From Roseateles noduli (GTDB taxonomy: Bacteria; Pseudomonadota; Gammaproteobacteria; Burkholderiales; Burkholderiaceae_C), in the NCBI GenBank assembly GCA_002205125.1, contig NIOE01000002.1, forward strand, positions 558,001 to 622,000: a stretch of DNA of 64,000 nucleotides, written 5' to 3'. Under the pieces are notes generated by a model. The model saw only the letters and a program-made list of their open reading frames with translations, was not told the origin of the DNA and made no database searches. Positions 43,952-54,500 of this stretch are shown one piece after another (position 1 is the first letter of the stretch; each line of letters starts with the position of its first letter). The translations under genes and the position numbers were made by a program.

Positions 43952-44917
43952 ATGAAGACAGGATGGGGGAGGGCGCGCATTGCGTGCGCGCTGCTGGCTG
44001 TGGCTGGGGCGATGTCGACGGCGCAGGCCGCCTGCGAGCTCAACACCTACGAGCTGCCGGTGACGATGGTGGACGGCGCGCCGGTCGCGACGCTGACGCT
44101 CAACGGCGTGCCGGTGCGGATGCTCGTCGACAGCGGCGCGTTCTACAGCCTGCTGACGCCGGCGACGGCGGAGCAACTGAAGTTGCCGAAGCTGAACCTG
44201 CCGGACGGCATGCGCCTGATCGGCTACACCGGCCGCATCGAGGCGCATCGCACGCGCGTGGACAAGGTGGGCCTGCTGGGCGGCACCTTGTCGAAGATCG
44301 ACTTCGTCGTCGGCGGCAACGGGATGGGCGCGGGCATCCAGGGCCTGCTCGGTCGCAACATCCTGGCCGCCGCCGACACCGAATACGACCTGGCCAACGG
44401 CATGGTGCGCCTCATGTTCCCCAAGGGCGACTGCTCGCGCGTGGACATGGCGTACTGGGCGCCGAAGGAGATGCCGGTGGTCGTGGTGCCGCTGGAGACG
44501 GACGGCCACAAGGACAACCACCAGGTGACGGTGCGGGTCCGGATCAACGGGACGTCGATGCAGGCGCTGATGGACTCCGGCGCGTCCCGGACGACGCTGA
44601 CGCTGGACGCCGCGAAGCGCGCCGGCGTGAAGCCGGGCGACCTGGACGAGGCCGGCCATGTCAGCGGCATCGGCGAGGGCCGGGCGAAGCACTGGCGCGC
44701 GAAGTTCGACAGCTTCGAGCTCGGCGGAGAGCGCGTGGGCAACATCACTTTCGGAGTCGCCGACACGGACGCGATGGGAGACGACCTGCTGCTGGGCCTG
44801 GACTACTTCCTGGCCCACCGCATCCTGGTCTCACGGACGCAGGGGAAGGTCTACCTGACCTGGAACGGCGGACCGGTCTTTGCCAAGACCGCCGAGCGCG
44901 ACGGCGAGACCGAGTAA
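43952..44917 (+). CDS. two-lobed retropepsin-like aspartic protease, exported
   Basis: A 321-residue protein with a signal peptide (IACALLAVAGAMSTAQAAC). It has two aspartic-protease half-sites: MLVDSGAFYS with Asp60 and ALMDSGASRT with Asp208, each followed by a later hydrophobic-hydrophobic-Gly turn (GIQGLLGRNIL and LLLGLDYFL). Two retropepsin-like units in one chain would pair as in pepsin. The target is unknown. GAATCGAGATG has a weak GAG before the ATG. The next gene is a longer paralogue sharing NGVPV and LVDSGAFYS. Confidence 0.85.
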   Translation: MKTGWGRARIACALLAVAGAMSTAQAACELNTYELPVTMVDGAPVATLTLNGVPVRMLVDSGAFYSLLTPATAEQLKLPKLNLPDGMRLIGYTGRIEAHRTRVDKVGLLGGTLSKIDFVVGGNGMGAGIQGLLGRNILAAADTEYDLANGMVRLMFPKGDCSRVDMAYWAPKEMPVVVVPLETDGHKDNHQVTVRVRINGTSMQALMDSGASRTTLTLDAAKRAGVKPGDLDEAGHVSGIGEGRAKHWRAKFDSFELGGERVGNITFGVADTDAMGDDLLLGLDYFLAHRILVSRTQGKVYLTWNGGPVFAKTAERDGETE

Positions 44918-45154
44918 GGCCAGAACTCCGGCGGCGTCGGCACTCCTGCGTGCCGGCGTGTCGGGGCGACGTTGATACGTCGTTCACAGGGTGTTGAGAG
45001 ATCGTTGATGAGGCGTTCGGCGTCTCTTTGCGTGTGTGGCGCGCACGTCGATTCCCCCTTCAGGAGGGGCGTGCTCGGTCGGCGGGACGGGTATCGTCGT
45101 CGCTCGAGACGGGCGGAGGACCGCCCGCGAGACCTGACGCCCAGGGAGGGCCGA

Positions 45155-46951
45155 TTGAACGCACGCCTGACTGCCTGTTTCGCGCCGATGCTGGCGCTGG
45201 TCCTGACCGCCTTCGCGCCGCCGCCTGCCGCCGCGGCCGACGAACCGGGACGCTGCGCCATCGAATCCATGACCATCCCGGTGCGGCTGGTCGAGCGCCG
45301 GCCGGTCGCCACCCTCGAGCTCAACGGCGTGCCGGTGTCCCTGCTGGTCGACAGCGGCGCGTTCTACAGCTTCCTGAGCGCGTCGACCGCGCAGCAACTG
45401 GGCCTGCCGCTGCGCAAGCCGCCGTCCAACCTCGTCGTGCAAGGCGTCACCGGCCCGGTGGAGGGCCTGCGCCTCACGACGGTCAAGAGCGTGAAGCTGG
45501 AAGAGGCCAAGCTGGAGTACGTCGAGTTCCTCGTCGGCGGCAGCGAGCTGAACGCGGGGATCATGGGCGTGCTGGGTCGCAACTTCCTGTCGATCGCCGA
45601 CACCGAGTACGACCTCGCGCACGGCGTGGTGCGGCTGGTGTCGCCCCGGGGCGATTGCGCGAAGCGGTCCCTGGCCTACTGGGCCGGCGACGCGCCGGTG
45701 ATCGAGGTGCCGGCGCTGAGCTACAGCCGCAACGACCGCGCCATCCGCGTGGAGGTCCAGGTCAACGGGCGCAAGCTGGAGGCGCTGATGGACACGGGCG
45801 CGCCGGCCACGTCGCTCACGCTGAGCGCGGCGCGCAAGGCCGGCATCGCGGAGGCGGACATGACGCCGGGGATCCGCTCGGGCGGGGCGGGCGCCGACCT
45901 GGCGGCGACCTGGATGACCAACGTGGCGCTGTTCGAGATCGGCGGCGAGAAGGTGCGCGACAACCGGCTCAAGGTGTCCGACGTGAGCGCGCGAGACCAC
46001 GACGTGCTGCTGGGCCTGGACTATTTCCTGTCGCACCGGATCTACGTGGCAAGGTCTCAGAACAAGGTCTATGCGACCTGGAACGGCGGCAAGGTCTTCC
46101 TGCCGAGCCAGCCGGGCAGCGGGACCTACAACGCGAGCTATGCGGCGAAGGCGGACGAGATCGCGGCCGATGACGCCGACGGATTCGCGCGAAGAGGCAA
46201 CGCGTCGCTGGTGGCGGGCGACGCATCGCGCGCGCTCGAAGACCTGAACCGTGCGATCGCGCTGAAGCCGACGGTGGCGGGCTACTTCGACTCCCGGGCC
46301 CGGGTGCAGGTGGCGCTCAAACAGCCGAAGGCGGCCCTGGCCGATCTGGACGAGGCCCTGCGCCTGGATCCGGGCCTGGCCGAGGCGCGTCTGCGCCGCG
46401 TGCCGCTGCGTCTGGCGGCCAAGGACGAGGAGGGCGCCGCGGCGGACCTGAAGGAACTGGACGCCACGCTCCCGCCGCCCTCCAACCTGCGCGCGACGAT
46501 GGCGCAGAGCTACGCGCGGCGGAACCAGGTGCCGGAGGCGTTGCGCCAGTTCGAGCTCTGGATCGTCAGCCATCCGAAAGACCCGCGTCTGGGGTCGATG
46601 CTCGCGGAGCGCTGCTGGATGCGGACCCGGCTGAACCTGGAGCTGGACAAGGCGATCGACGATTGCAAGTCGGCGATCAACCGGGACGAGGACGAAGCGA
46701 CGTTCCACTGGCAGCTGGGCTGGGCCTGGCTGCGGCAGGGCGACGCGTCACGGGCGCGCAAGGCCTTCGATCAGTCGATCGAGAAGAAGCCTTCGGCGTG
46801 GGCCCACTACGGACGCGCCGTGGCCCTGCTCAAGCTCAACGATGCGGACAAGGCCCGCCCGGACCTGGAAGCCGCGCGCAAGCTGACGCCGGCGATCGAT
46901 GAGAACGTGAAGAAGGCGGGGTTCGAGGCGTTGGCGCCGACCGGGTATTGA
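45155..46951 (+). CDS. two-lobed retropepsin-like aspartic protease with C-terminal TPR repeats
   Basis: A 598-residue exported protein. TTG 45155 is taken as the start because AGGGAGG ends 5 bases upstream and a signal peptide follows directly (ACFAPMLALVLTAFAPPPAA); the upstream in-frame ATG at 44972 would add an arginine-rich leader. The first half repeats the neighbour: LLVDSGAFYS (Asp66) and ALMDTGAPAT (Asp213), with LLGLDYFLSH. From about residue 330 to the end there are TPR units (ADGFARRGNASLVAGDASRA, ALADLDEALRLDPGLAEARL, FHWQLGWAWLRQGDASRARK). The TPRs may recruit protein substrates. Gene duplication with domain gain is the likely origin. Confidence 0.83.
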   Translation: MNARLTACFAPMLALVLTAFAPPPAAAADEPGRCAIESMTIPVRLVERRPVATLELNGVPVSLLVDSGAFYSFLSASTAQQLGLPLRKPPSNLVVQGVTGPVEGLRLTTVKSVKLEEAKLEYVEFLVGGSELNAGIMGVLGRNFLSIADTEYDLAHGVVRLVSPRGDCAKRSLAYWAGDAPVIEVPALSYSRNDRAIRVEVQVNGRKLEALMDTGAPATSLTLSAARKAGIAEADMTPGIRSGGAGADLAATWMTNVALFEIGGEKVRDNRLKVSDVSARDHDVLLGLDYFLSHRIYVARSQNKVYATWNGGKVFLPSQPGSGTYNASYAAKADEIAADDADGFARRGNASLVAGDASRALEDLNRAIALKPTVAGYFDSRARVQVALKQPKAALADLDEALRLDPGLAEARLRRVPLRLAAKDEEGAAADLKELDATLPPPSNLRATMAQSYARRNQVPEALRQFELWIVSHPKDPRLGSMLAERCWMRTRLNLELDKAIDDCKSAINRDEDEATFHWQLGWAWLRQGDASRARKAFDQSIEKKPSAWAHYGRAVALLKLNDADKARPDLEAARKLTPAIDENVKKAGFEALAPTGY

Positions 46952-46991
46952 ATTCGATACACCGGCCCGGAAAAGCATCGAATTCGATACA
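46948..46991. promoter_or_regulatory. two palindromic operator-like sites 30 bp apart
   Basis: The 16-base palindrome GTATCGAATTCGATAC occurs twice with one mismatch each, as GTATTGAATTCGATAC (centre 46952.5) and GCATCGAATTCGATAC (centre 46982.5). The centres are exactly 30 bp (three helical turns) apart. The first overlaps the stop of the protease-TPR gene; both lie upstream of the GAF gene. The form suits a dimeric repressor such as a TetR-type protein (inference). Confidence 0.6.
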
Positions 46992-47115
46992 TGGCGAATG
47001 CCGCCCGCGGGCGGCGCCCGCGCTCCTTGGCCCTCCGTCCTGGGGGCTGGCCCCGTTCACGGGTTCGCGCGATCATGAGCGCTCATGCGCGCGCGACGCC
47101 GCGCCGGAGGACTGC

Positions 47116-47772
47116 ATGCCGACCCACTGCCTCGCCGATTCGGAACGCCTTTACGGTCGCTGGCAGCGCATGCTGGAAGTCCTCGCCCAGCAGCTCGACA
47201 TGCCGGTGGCGATGATCAACCTCGTCGACGGCAGCGACCTCGTCTTCTTCGGCGTGCGCGACGAGCAGCAGCGCTTCCCGCGCAACGGCCGGCTCGAACT
47301 CGCCGTCAACAGCTACTGCGCCAACGTGATCCGTCGCGGCGAGCATCTGCTCGTCGGCGACGTGCGTCGCCTGCCCGCCATCGGCGATCGCAATCCGACG
47401 GCGGCGCTCGGACTGGTCCACTACTACGGCGAACCGATCCGCGATGCCGAAGGCACCGTCGTCGGTACCGTCTGCGTCATGGATGAGCGTCCGCGCGAGA
47501 CCTCCTCGGGCGTGCGCATGCTGGTCACGCTGATGCGCGACGCCATCGAGGACGACCTGCGCACCTGCACCGAGGTCGAGCGCTCCGAGGCCCGTCATGA
47601 CGAGTTGAAGACCTCCGCGCGTCGCCTGCTCGATGCGATGGCCCGCTCGGGACTGGGCGAGGCGAGGGCGCTGGAAGCGCTCGGTTTCAGCGCCGACGAT
47701 CTGGAGAACCACCAGCGTCTGGCTCAACTCGCGCAACTCACGCAACCGCCCCAGACCAGCCCGTCAGCCTGA
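47116..47772 (+). CDS. GAF-domain sensory protein
   Basis: A 218-residue soluble protein with one GAF domain (about residues 10-150): RWQRMLEVLAQQLDMPVAMI, NLVDGSDLVFFGVRDEQQRF, VNSYCANVIRRGEHLLVGDV, LVHYYGEPIRDAEGTVVGTV and CVMDERPRETS. A short helical tail follows, with no GGDEF, EAL or kinase domain. GAF domains bind small ligands or haem; this stand-alone form probably acts through a partner. ATG 47116 has GCCGGAGG at ideal distance; the longer frame from 46948 runs through the palindromes and is rejected. Confidence 0.82.
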   Translation: MPTHCLADSERLYGRWQRMLEVLAQQLDMPVAMINLVDGSDLVFFGVRDEQQRFPRNGRLELAVNSYCANVIRRGEHLLVGDVRRLPAIGDRNPTAALGLVHYYGEPIRDAEGTVVGTVCVMDERPRETSSGVRMLVTLMRDAIEDDLRTCTEVERSEARHDELKTSARRLLDAMARSGLGEARALEALGFSADDLENHQRLAQLAQLTQPPQTSPSA

Positions 47773-47782
47773 TCCGCCCCGC

Positions 47783-47803
47783 CTGCTGCTGCTGCTGCTG
47801 CTG
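47783..47803. repeat. (CTG)7 trinucleotide run
   Basis: Seven perfect CTG units lie between the stop of the GAF gene and the end of the convergent nucleotidyltransferase gene. Confidence 0.9.
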
Positions 47804-47826
47804 GCGCGCGCTGGACCGACCAGCGC

Positions 47827-48405
47827 CTACTCGGGACGCTCGATCGTGAGCCACGGCCAGCGCCGCTGGTACGACGCCGCCTTGCCTTCGAAGAGCGCGC
47901 GATGCGGCACCAGCGGATTCATCGCCAGCACGCCGCGGTACAGGCCTTCGAGGCCGTACGGCGCATAGACCTCGCCGGGCCGCACGCCGACGCAGGTCGA
48001 CGGCACCAGGAAGCGCTCGATGCCGTCGCGCGAGCTGTGCAGCGGCTGGTACGGTTCACCGAAATCCTCTTCGTACCAGAGGTGCACGCGCGCCTGGTTG
48101 GCGGCCTCGATCGTGATGCCGAGGTCGCCCAGTACCCCGTCGACGCGGGCCTGGACGCGTCGTTCGGCCTCGCGGCTCAGGTCGTCCGGATCGAAGTAGA
48201 AGAGGTCGTAGTCCTTGATGTCCGCGGTGGGCGGCCGGCCGTCCCGCAGGTTCCAGACGGTCTGGAACAGGCACCCCGCGACCAGCCAGCCGTCGGGCAG
48301 CGCGAGCGCCTCCCAGCGGTCCAGGATCGCGCGGTTGTTCGGGTTGGTCAGCAGGTCTGCGACGAAGCGGTCCTGAAGGTTCGGCGAGGGGTGTTGGATG
48401 GACAT
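47827..48405 (-). CDS. nucleotidyltransferase family protein (NTP_transf_9 type)
   Basis: A 192-residue protein of the DUF925/NTP_transf_9 family. Hallmarks are LPDGWLVAGCLFQTVWNLRD, IKDYDLFYFDPDDLS with the Asp pair expected at a nucleotidyltransferase centre, and EVYAPYGLEGLYRGVLAMNP. The function of the family is not established. It converges with the GAF gene; its start at 48405 is near a hairpin repeat at 48450-48476. No strong ribosome site is seen. Confidence 0.87.
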   Translation of the reverse strand: MSIQHPSPNLQDRFVADLLTNPNNRAILDRWEALALPDGWLVAGCLFQTVWNLRDGRPPTADIKDYDLFYFDPDDLSREAERRVQARVDGVLGDLGITIEAANQARVHLWYEEDFGEPYQPLHSSRDGIERFLVPSTCVGVRPGEVYAPYGLEGLYRGVLAMNPLVPHRALFEGKAASYQRRWPWLTIERPE

Positions 48406-48449
48406 CGTGCCATTCTGGCCGCGCCGCCCGAAGCGGGCACTGGGGTGGC

Positions 48450-48476
48450 ACCCTCTCCCGCACTGCGGGAGAGGGT
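48450..48476. repeat. REP-like hairpin
   Basis: Perfect 12-bp stem ACCCTCTCCCGC/GCGGGAGAGGGT around ACT, followed by GGGGGTGAGGG. This CCCTCTCCC-hairpin pattern is a common dispersed repeat of proteobacteria and lies between two minus-strand genes. Confidence 0.7.
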
Positions 48477-48521
48477 GGGGGTGAGGGCTAGCGGCCGTGG
48501 AAAAGCTCAACCCCCTGCGCC

Positions 48522-51500
48522 TCACCGCCCCGTCGTACGAAGCGCATCCGCCTCCGGCAGCCGCACCATCTCCGGCACGCTGACGACGACCAGCGCCTGG
48601 TCCGGCGACAGCGACGACAGCTCGATCGACTCGCCCGCGTTCTCGCGTCGCGCGCCGGCCTCGCGCGTCTGCGCGGCGCGGCAGGCCGTCTCGTTGGCGC
48701 AGACGATGATGCGCAGCCAGCGGCCTTCGTGCCGGATGCGGACCTCCGCCTGCTCCCAGTGCACCGGCAGGCAGGCGTCGACGCGCAGCCGGCCCTGCTC
48801 GACCACGACGCCGCAGATCGATTCCAGCGACGCCCGCAGCAGCCAGCCCGCCGAGCCGCTGTACCAGCTCCATCCGCCGCGCCCGACCCAGGGCGCATGC
48901 GAGTAGATGTCGCCGGCCATCACGTAGGGCTCGATCGCATAGGTCGGTCCGAGCCGCGGATCGGCCCAGCGGTGCGCCGGACTCAAGCCCGTGTAGACCT
49001 GCCACATCTTGTCGCGCTGCCCCAGCCGCGCCAGCGCCATCAACGCCCAGACCGCGGCGTGGTTGTACTGGCCGCCGTTCTCGCGCACGCCCGGCGCGTA
49101 GGACTGGATGTAGCCCGCGCTCGGCTGCGCCATCGCCAGCGGCGGATGCAGCAGCCGTGCCAGCTTCGCCACCGGATCGAGCAGGTGGGCGCAGGCGCTC
49201 GCCATCGCCTGCTGCGCATGCGCCGGGTCGGCCGCGGCGGTCAGCACCGACCAGCTCTGCGCGATCAGGTCGATCTTGCACTCGGCGTTCTCGGACGAAC
49301 CCAGCGGCGAGCCGTCGTCGAAGAAGCCGCGCCGGTACCACTGCCCGTCCCAGCCGGGGCCGTCCAGTGCCGCGATCCAGCCGTCGCGTGCCGCCTTCCA
49401 GCGCTGCACGCGCTCATGCTCGCCGCGCGCGGTCGCGACCGGCGCGAAGTCCTCGATCACCTGCGCCAGGAACCACGCCATCCACACCGACTCGCCCTTG
49501 CCCTCGTGGCCGACGCGGTTCATGCCGTCGTTCCAGTCGCCGGTCCCGAACAGTGGCAGACCGTGCTGGCCGCTGTCCAGGCTGCGGTCGATCGCGCGGG
49601 CCGCGTGCTCGTAGACCGAGGCTGTCGGGCCGTCGGTGCGCGGGCTCTCGTAGATGTCCTCCGCGCCTTCGGGGACCTGCTGCCCGTTGAGGAAGGGCAC
49701 CGCGTCCTCCAGCAGGCTCAGGTCGCCGGTCCGGACCAGGTAATGCGCCAGCGCATACGGCAGCCACAGCCGGTCGTCCGAGAAATGCGTCCGCACGCCC
49801 GCGCCACCCGGTTCGTGCCACCAGTGCTGCACGTCGCCTTCGGGGAACTGCCGCGCCGCGCTGCGTCGGATCTGGTCGGCCAGCAGTTGCGGCGCGACGT
49901 CCGTCAGCGCCATCGCGTCCTGCAACTGGTCGCGGTAACCGAAGGCCCCGCCCGCCTGGTAGAAGCCGGCGCGCGCCCACATCCGGCAGACCAGCGTCTG
50001 GTACGGCAGCCAGTGGTTGGTGAGCGCGTCGAAGCGCGGATCCGGCGTCGAGACCTGCAGACCGCCCAGCAGCTCCGGCCATTGCCGACGCTGGCGGTCC
50101 AGTCGCGTGGCCGGATCGACCTTCCATGCCGCTTCCATCAGCGCATGCGCGGCATCCGGCGACGGCGCGTGGCCCAGCAGCACAGTCAACTCCGCGGGCT
50201 GCGAGGCGTCGAGCTCCAGCCGCGCCGACAGCGCGGCGCAGGCGTCGAGTCCGCTGCCGCTGCGACGGCTCAACGCCTTCGGCAGCACCATGCGGCCGGC
50301 GCTGTCGAAGAACTCCCGGCGATCGCAGGTCCAGTCCTGCTGGTCGAGCCGTACGCGAACCTGATCGACATCGCCGAAGGACCCAGCGCCTGTACCGCCA
50401 GCGTTGCGTGCATCGCTGCTGTCGCCGCGTTGCCGCGGCCGGATGCACAGCGCCGCCGTCGCGTCGCCGAAGCCGCCGAGGTGGTCGAGTTGCGTCGCCT
50501 GCAGCGCGAGCGCGCGTTCCGGCTGAGGCAGCCCCGCGCCGAGTTCGCCGACCGTCAGCCAGTCGTTGTGCGTCGTCACCGACAGGCGCTCGCCGCGCGC
50601 GCTGCCGAGCTGCCATTCGGCCAGCGCGACCAGCCGCAGCCGACGGCGTGATCGGGCGCCGGAATCGATCCGCACCTGCACCTGCTTCACCGAAGCGTCG
50701 CGGTCGACGCACCAGCACAGCTCCACCTGGAGATCGTCCAGCCGTTGCCGGCTTCGCGAGTAGCCGATGCCGTGCTCGATCGACATCGGCGCCTCGCGGC
50801 GCAGCTGCCGGCCGAGCGGCCAGACGCGGTCGTTGTCCAGGTCGTGCAGCAGCAGCCACTCGCCGGGCGGGTCGATCAGCGGGTCGTTGGACCACGGCGT
50901 GACCTGGTGCATCCGGCTGTTGCCGGCCCAGGTGTAGCCGGCCGCGATCTCGGTGACCTGGCAGCCGAAGTCCCGGTTCGCCAGCACGTTGACCCACGGC
51001 TTGGACGGATGCCGCTCCGGCGAGACCTCGAAGGAGAAGCCGCCATGGTCCGGATCGAAGCGGCCTTCGGGCGGACGCGACGTGGCTTCCGGCCGGGGCC
51101 GTTCGGCCAGCGCGTGCGCCACCGGCAGCCGCTGCGATTCGTTGGTCGGCGCCGTGTCCTCGATCCAGCGTTCGAGCTGCTGCGACAGCGGACGCCCGTC
51201 GGCCTGCAGCCGCAGGCGCGTCAGCGTCTGCAGCGTGAAGCGCTCGTCGGGTTGCAGGTCGCCGTCGCGCAGCACGTGCAGCGCCGAGCACAGGTGTCCC
51301 GGCCGTCCCTGCGCCTGGCCCTGAAGCCGCGCCTGCAAGGCCTGCAGCGCCTGCTGCACCGGGGCGTTGTACGAGGACGGTTCCTCGTTCAGCACGACCA
51401 GGTCGACGCCGACCGCATGCGTGGTCCACATGCGCAGCGCCTTCTTCATCGCGCGGATCAGGTCGATGCCTTCCTCGCCGGTGATGGTGACCATGATGAT

Positions 51501-54500
51501 CGGCCGGTCGCCGGAAATGCCGAAGCGGTACAGCGCGCGGCGGTCGCAGCGGCCGCGTGGCTCGCGGACATGCGCGGGCTCGCGCACCGCCTGACCGGTG
51601 ACCAGCGTGTTGAGCTGCAGCAGCGCGCCCCAGGTGGCGGTGTCGAACTGCAGCTCGCGCAGCCGGATGCCGCCCATCGTGTGCGACATCGAGGCCGAGC
51701 GTTCCACATGCGCCGACTGCCGGTACTTGTCGACCAGCGCGCGCAGCAGGTCGCCGTCGCGCGAGGCCGCCGTGCAGAAGGTCAGGCGCACGGTCGCGCC
51801 CGGCGCCAGGTCCAGGCCGACGCGCAGGCCGGCGATCGGATCGAGGCCGGTGTCGAGCAGCCGGCCCGGCTCGCCGGCGGCGGTGACGTCGGCCTCGTCA
51901 TCGACGAACTCCGGCCGCGCATCGCCGACCGGTCGCGTCGAACTGCCGTAACGGCCCAGCCAGCGTCCGCGGTCGGCGATCGGCAGGACCTCGCGCAGCG
52001 TGTAGCCGTCGGGTCGGCATTCCGAGGTGTCGCCGTCGCGGCGCGGTCCCTTGGCGCAGGCGCTGCCGCCGTCGACACCGGCGAGGAAGAACACCGCGCG
52101 CATCGCGGCCTCGTCGAACAGGCGCGGTCGGCGCCGCAGGTGCAGCGCGTGTTCCGCTTCGTCCCAACGGGCCTGGATGAAGAGGTTGGAGAAAGCCGGA
52201 TGCGCCTCGTCGCCGCGCTGCGGCGCGAGCGTCGCTTCGAAGGACGAGACCAGATCCAGTGCCAACGGCTGCGAGCCGCGGTTCGTGAGCTCGACCTGGC
52301 GCAACTCGCAGTCGTCCTCCGGACTCACCCACACCGTGGTGCAGCTCTGCAGGTCGGGCCAGGCGGCCTCGAACAGCACGCGCTCGGCCTGCATGCGCGC
52401 CTCGTAGCGGGCGCGCGGATCGGGCGCCGGACGGGCGGTGTTGCTGAACCAGTCGTCCTCGCCCGCGCGGCGCAGCATCGTGAAGCTGCCGTGCTGGTCG
52501 CGCAGCAGGTCGTCGCGCCAGCGGGTCACCGACACGCCGTCCCAGTTGCTGTAGCCGCCGCCATGGCTGCGCAGCACCACCGAGTAGCGGCCGTTGGTCA
52601 GCATGTGCGTCAGCGGCAGGGTCTCGTTCAGCGGCTCGCTCTCGCGCACCATGCGCGTCTTGCGCACCTGGCGCGAGCGCGGCGTGGCATCCGCCGCCGC
52701 GGTCGACAGCGGCGCCACCTCGCGCGGCGCGCGCTCGTGCAGCAGCGTCGCCACCGCCTTCACATGCGGATCGCTCATCAGCCAGCGGCGCGGCGCGTCG
52801 TCGGCCAGCAGGTTGGTCAGCGCAACGAACCCCATCGCCTGGTGGTGCGCCATGTAGGTCTGCACCAGCGTGAATCCCGCGCCGGCGGTCTGCCGCTGCG
52901 GCGTGTAGTCCACCGCCTCGATGAAGCCGAAGGCGCCGCGCGCGCCCAGGCGCTCGAAGTCCTGCAGGTTGGCCACCACCCGCACCGGCGCGACGATCGC
53001 CGCCATCACGACCGCGTAAGGTGCCAGCACGCGTTCGTCGACGGCCAGCCGCGCCAGGGCCAGCGTCTGCACGCCCTGAGGTCCGTACTGGTAGGCGAGG
53101 GTGTGGTCCTGGCCCGCGATCGCCGATTCCGAGATGCCCCACGGCGTGCCCTTGTCACGGGCCTCGAATCGCTGCTCCGCCACCGCCGTGCGGATCGCGC
53201 GGCCCAGCGCGCTGTTGGCCGGCTCGCGCAGCACCAGCGACGGCATCAGGTACTCGAACATCGAGCCGGTCCACGACTTCAGGCCGAGCGAATCGCCCAT
53301 GCCGCTGCCCGCCCCGCTGCCGGCCCCGTCGCGCGAGAAGAACGGCCGCCCCAGCGAGCGCCAGTGCTCCGGCGGCAGGTCGCCCTTGGCGATCGCGATC
53401 AGGCTGGTGAGGCGCGCCTCGCTGGCGAGCAGGTCGTAGTGGTTGTCGTCGAGCTGCTGCGCGTCGCCGCGCCAGCCGATGCGCAGCAGGCGGCGTTCGG
53501 GATCGAACAGCGGGCGGTAGTCCGCCTCCAGGCCGAGCCGGCGCGCGCGCTGCGCGAGTTCGCGCAGCCGCTGCCGCGACTCGGCGAACGCCGCGCCATG
53601 ATCGCGCCAGAAGGAGTCCAGCTGCGCGATCAGGTCGCGCAGCAGCCAATGCGCGGCGGACGCTTCGTAGTGCTCCGCCGTGGCGAGCCCGTCGAGCTCC
53701 GCCCGCGCCGCCGCGACCTGCATGCGCAGCACGGCCTGCTGCTCTTCAGCACCGGCTTCGGCGTTGCGCGGGTCGATCAATGCGGCCACGAGCGAGGCGC
53801 CCGCGCCCAGCACGCCGTCGTTGGCCAGCGGCGGCTGCATGACACGCAGCCGGTGCAGCGTCTTCGCGAGCGCGTCGCGCGGCGCCTGCGCAAGCTGGTC
53901 GGGCGTCATCTCCGCCGCCATTTCACAGGCCCGCGCCACCGTCAGCAGATGCGCCGAGCAGTTGCCGCTGTCGACCGCCGACACGTAGCCCGGCGCCAGG
54001 ACGACCAGCGACTCGGTGTCGTACCAGTTGTAGAAATGGCCGTGCCAGCGCGGCAGGCGTTCGAGCGTGTCCAGCGTCGCCGACAGCCGCTCCGTCATCG
54101 CCACCACGCCGATGAAGCCCATCTCGCGCGCGCAGGCGACGGTCAGCAGGTACAGGCCGATGTTGGTCGGCGAGGTGCGGTGCGCCACCAGCAGGTGCGG
54201 CGTCAGCTGCACGTTGTCCGGCGGCAAATGGTTGTCGGCGGCGCCGACGTGCGTGTCGTAGAAGCGCCAGGTGTCACGCGCGAGCTGCCACAGGTAGTCG
54301 CGGCCCTGCGGATCCAGCTCGGCCTCGCGCTGCAGCAGCGTTGCCCGCGGCGCGCTGGCCCACCAGATCCACAGCGGGGAGAGCGCCCACACGACCAGCA
54401 GTACCAGGGCCGCCGTGCCGTTCACCGGCGCGCCGGAGAGTGCGGCGATCGCCAGCACGCCGCCGAGCACCGCGGCCGCGATCGGCACGCGCAGATGCTG

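Noticed and set aside
44972-45154. Upstream ATG start of the protease-TPR protein
   Set aside because: It would add an arginine-rich leader before a normal signal peptide; TTG 45155 has a strong ribosome site.
46948-47115. Longer start for the GAF protein
   Set aside because: It would begin in the stop of the previous gene and translate the palindromes; ATG 47116 has the only good ribosome site.
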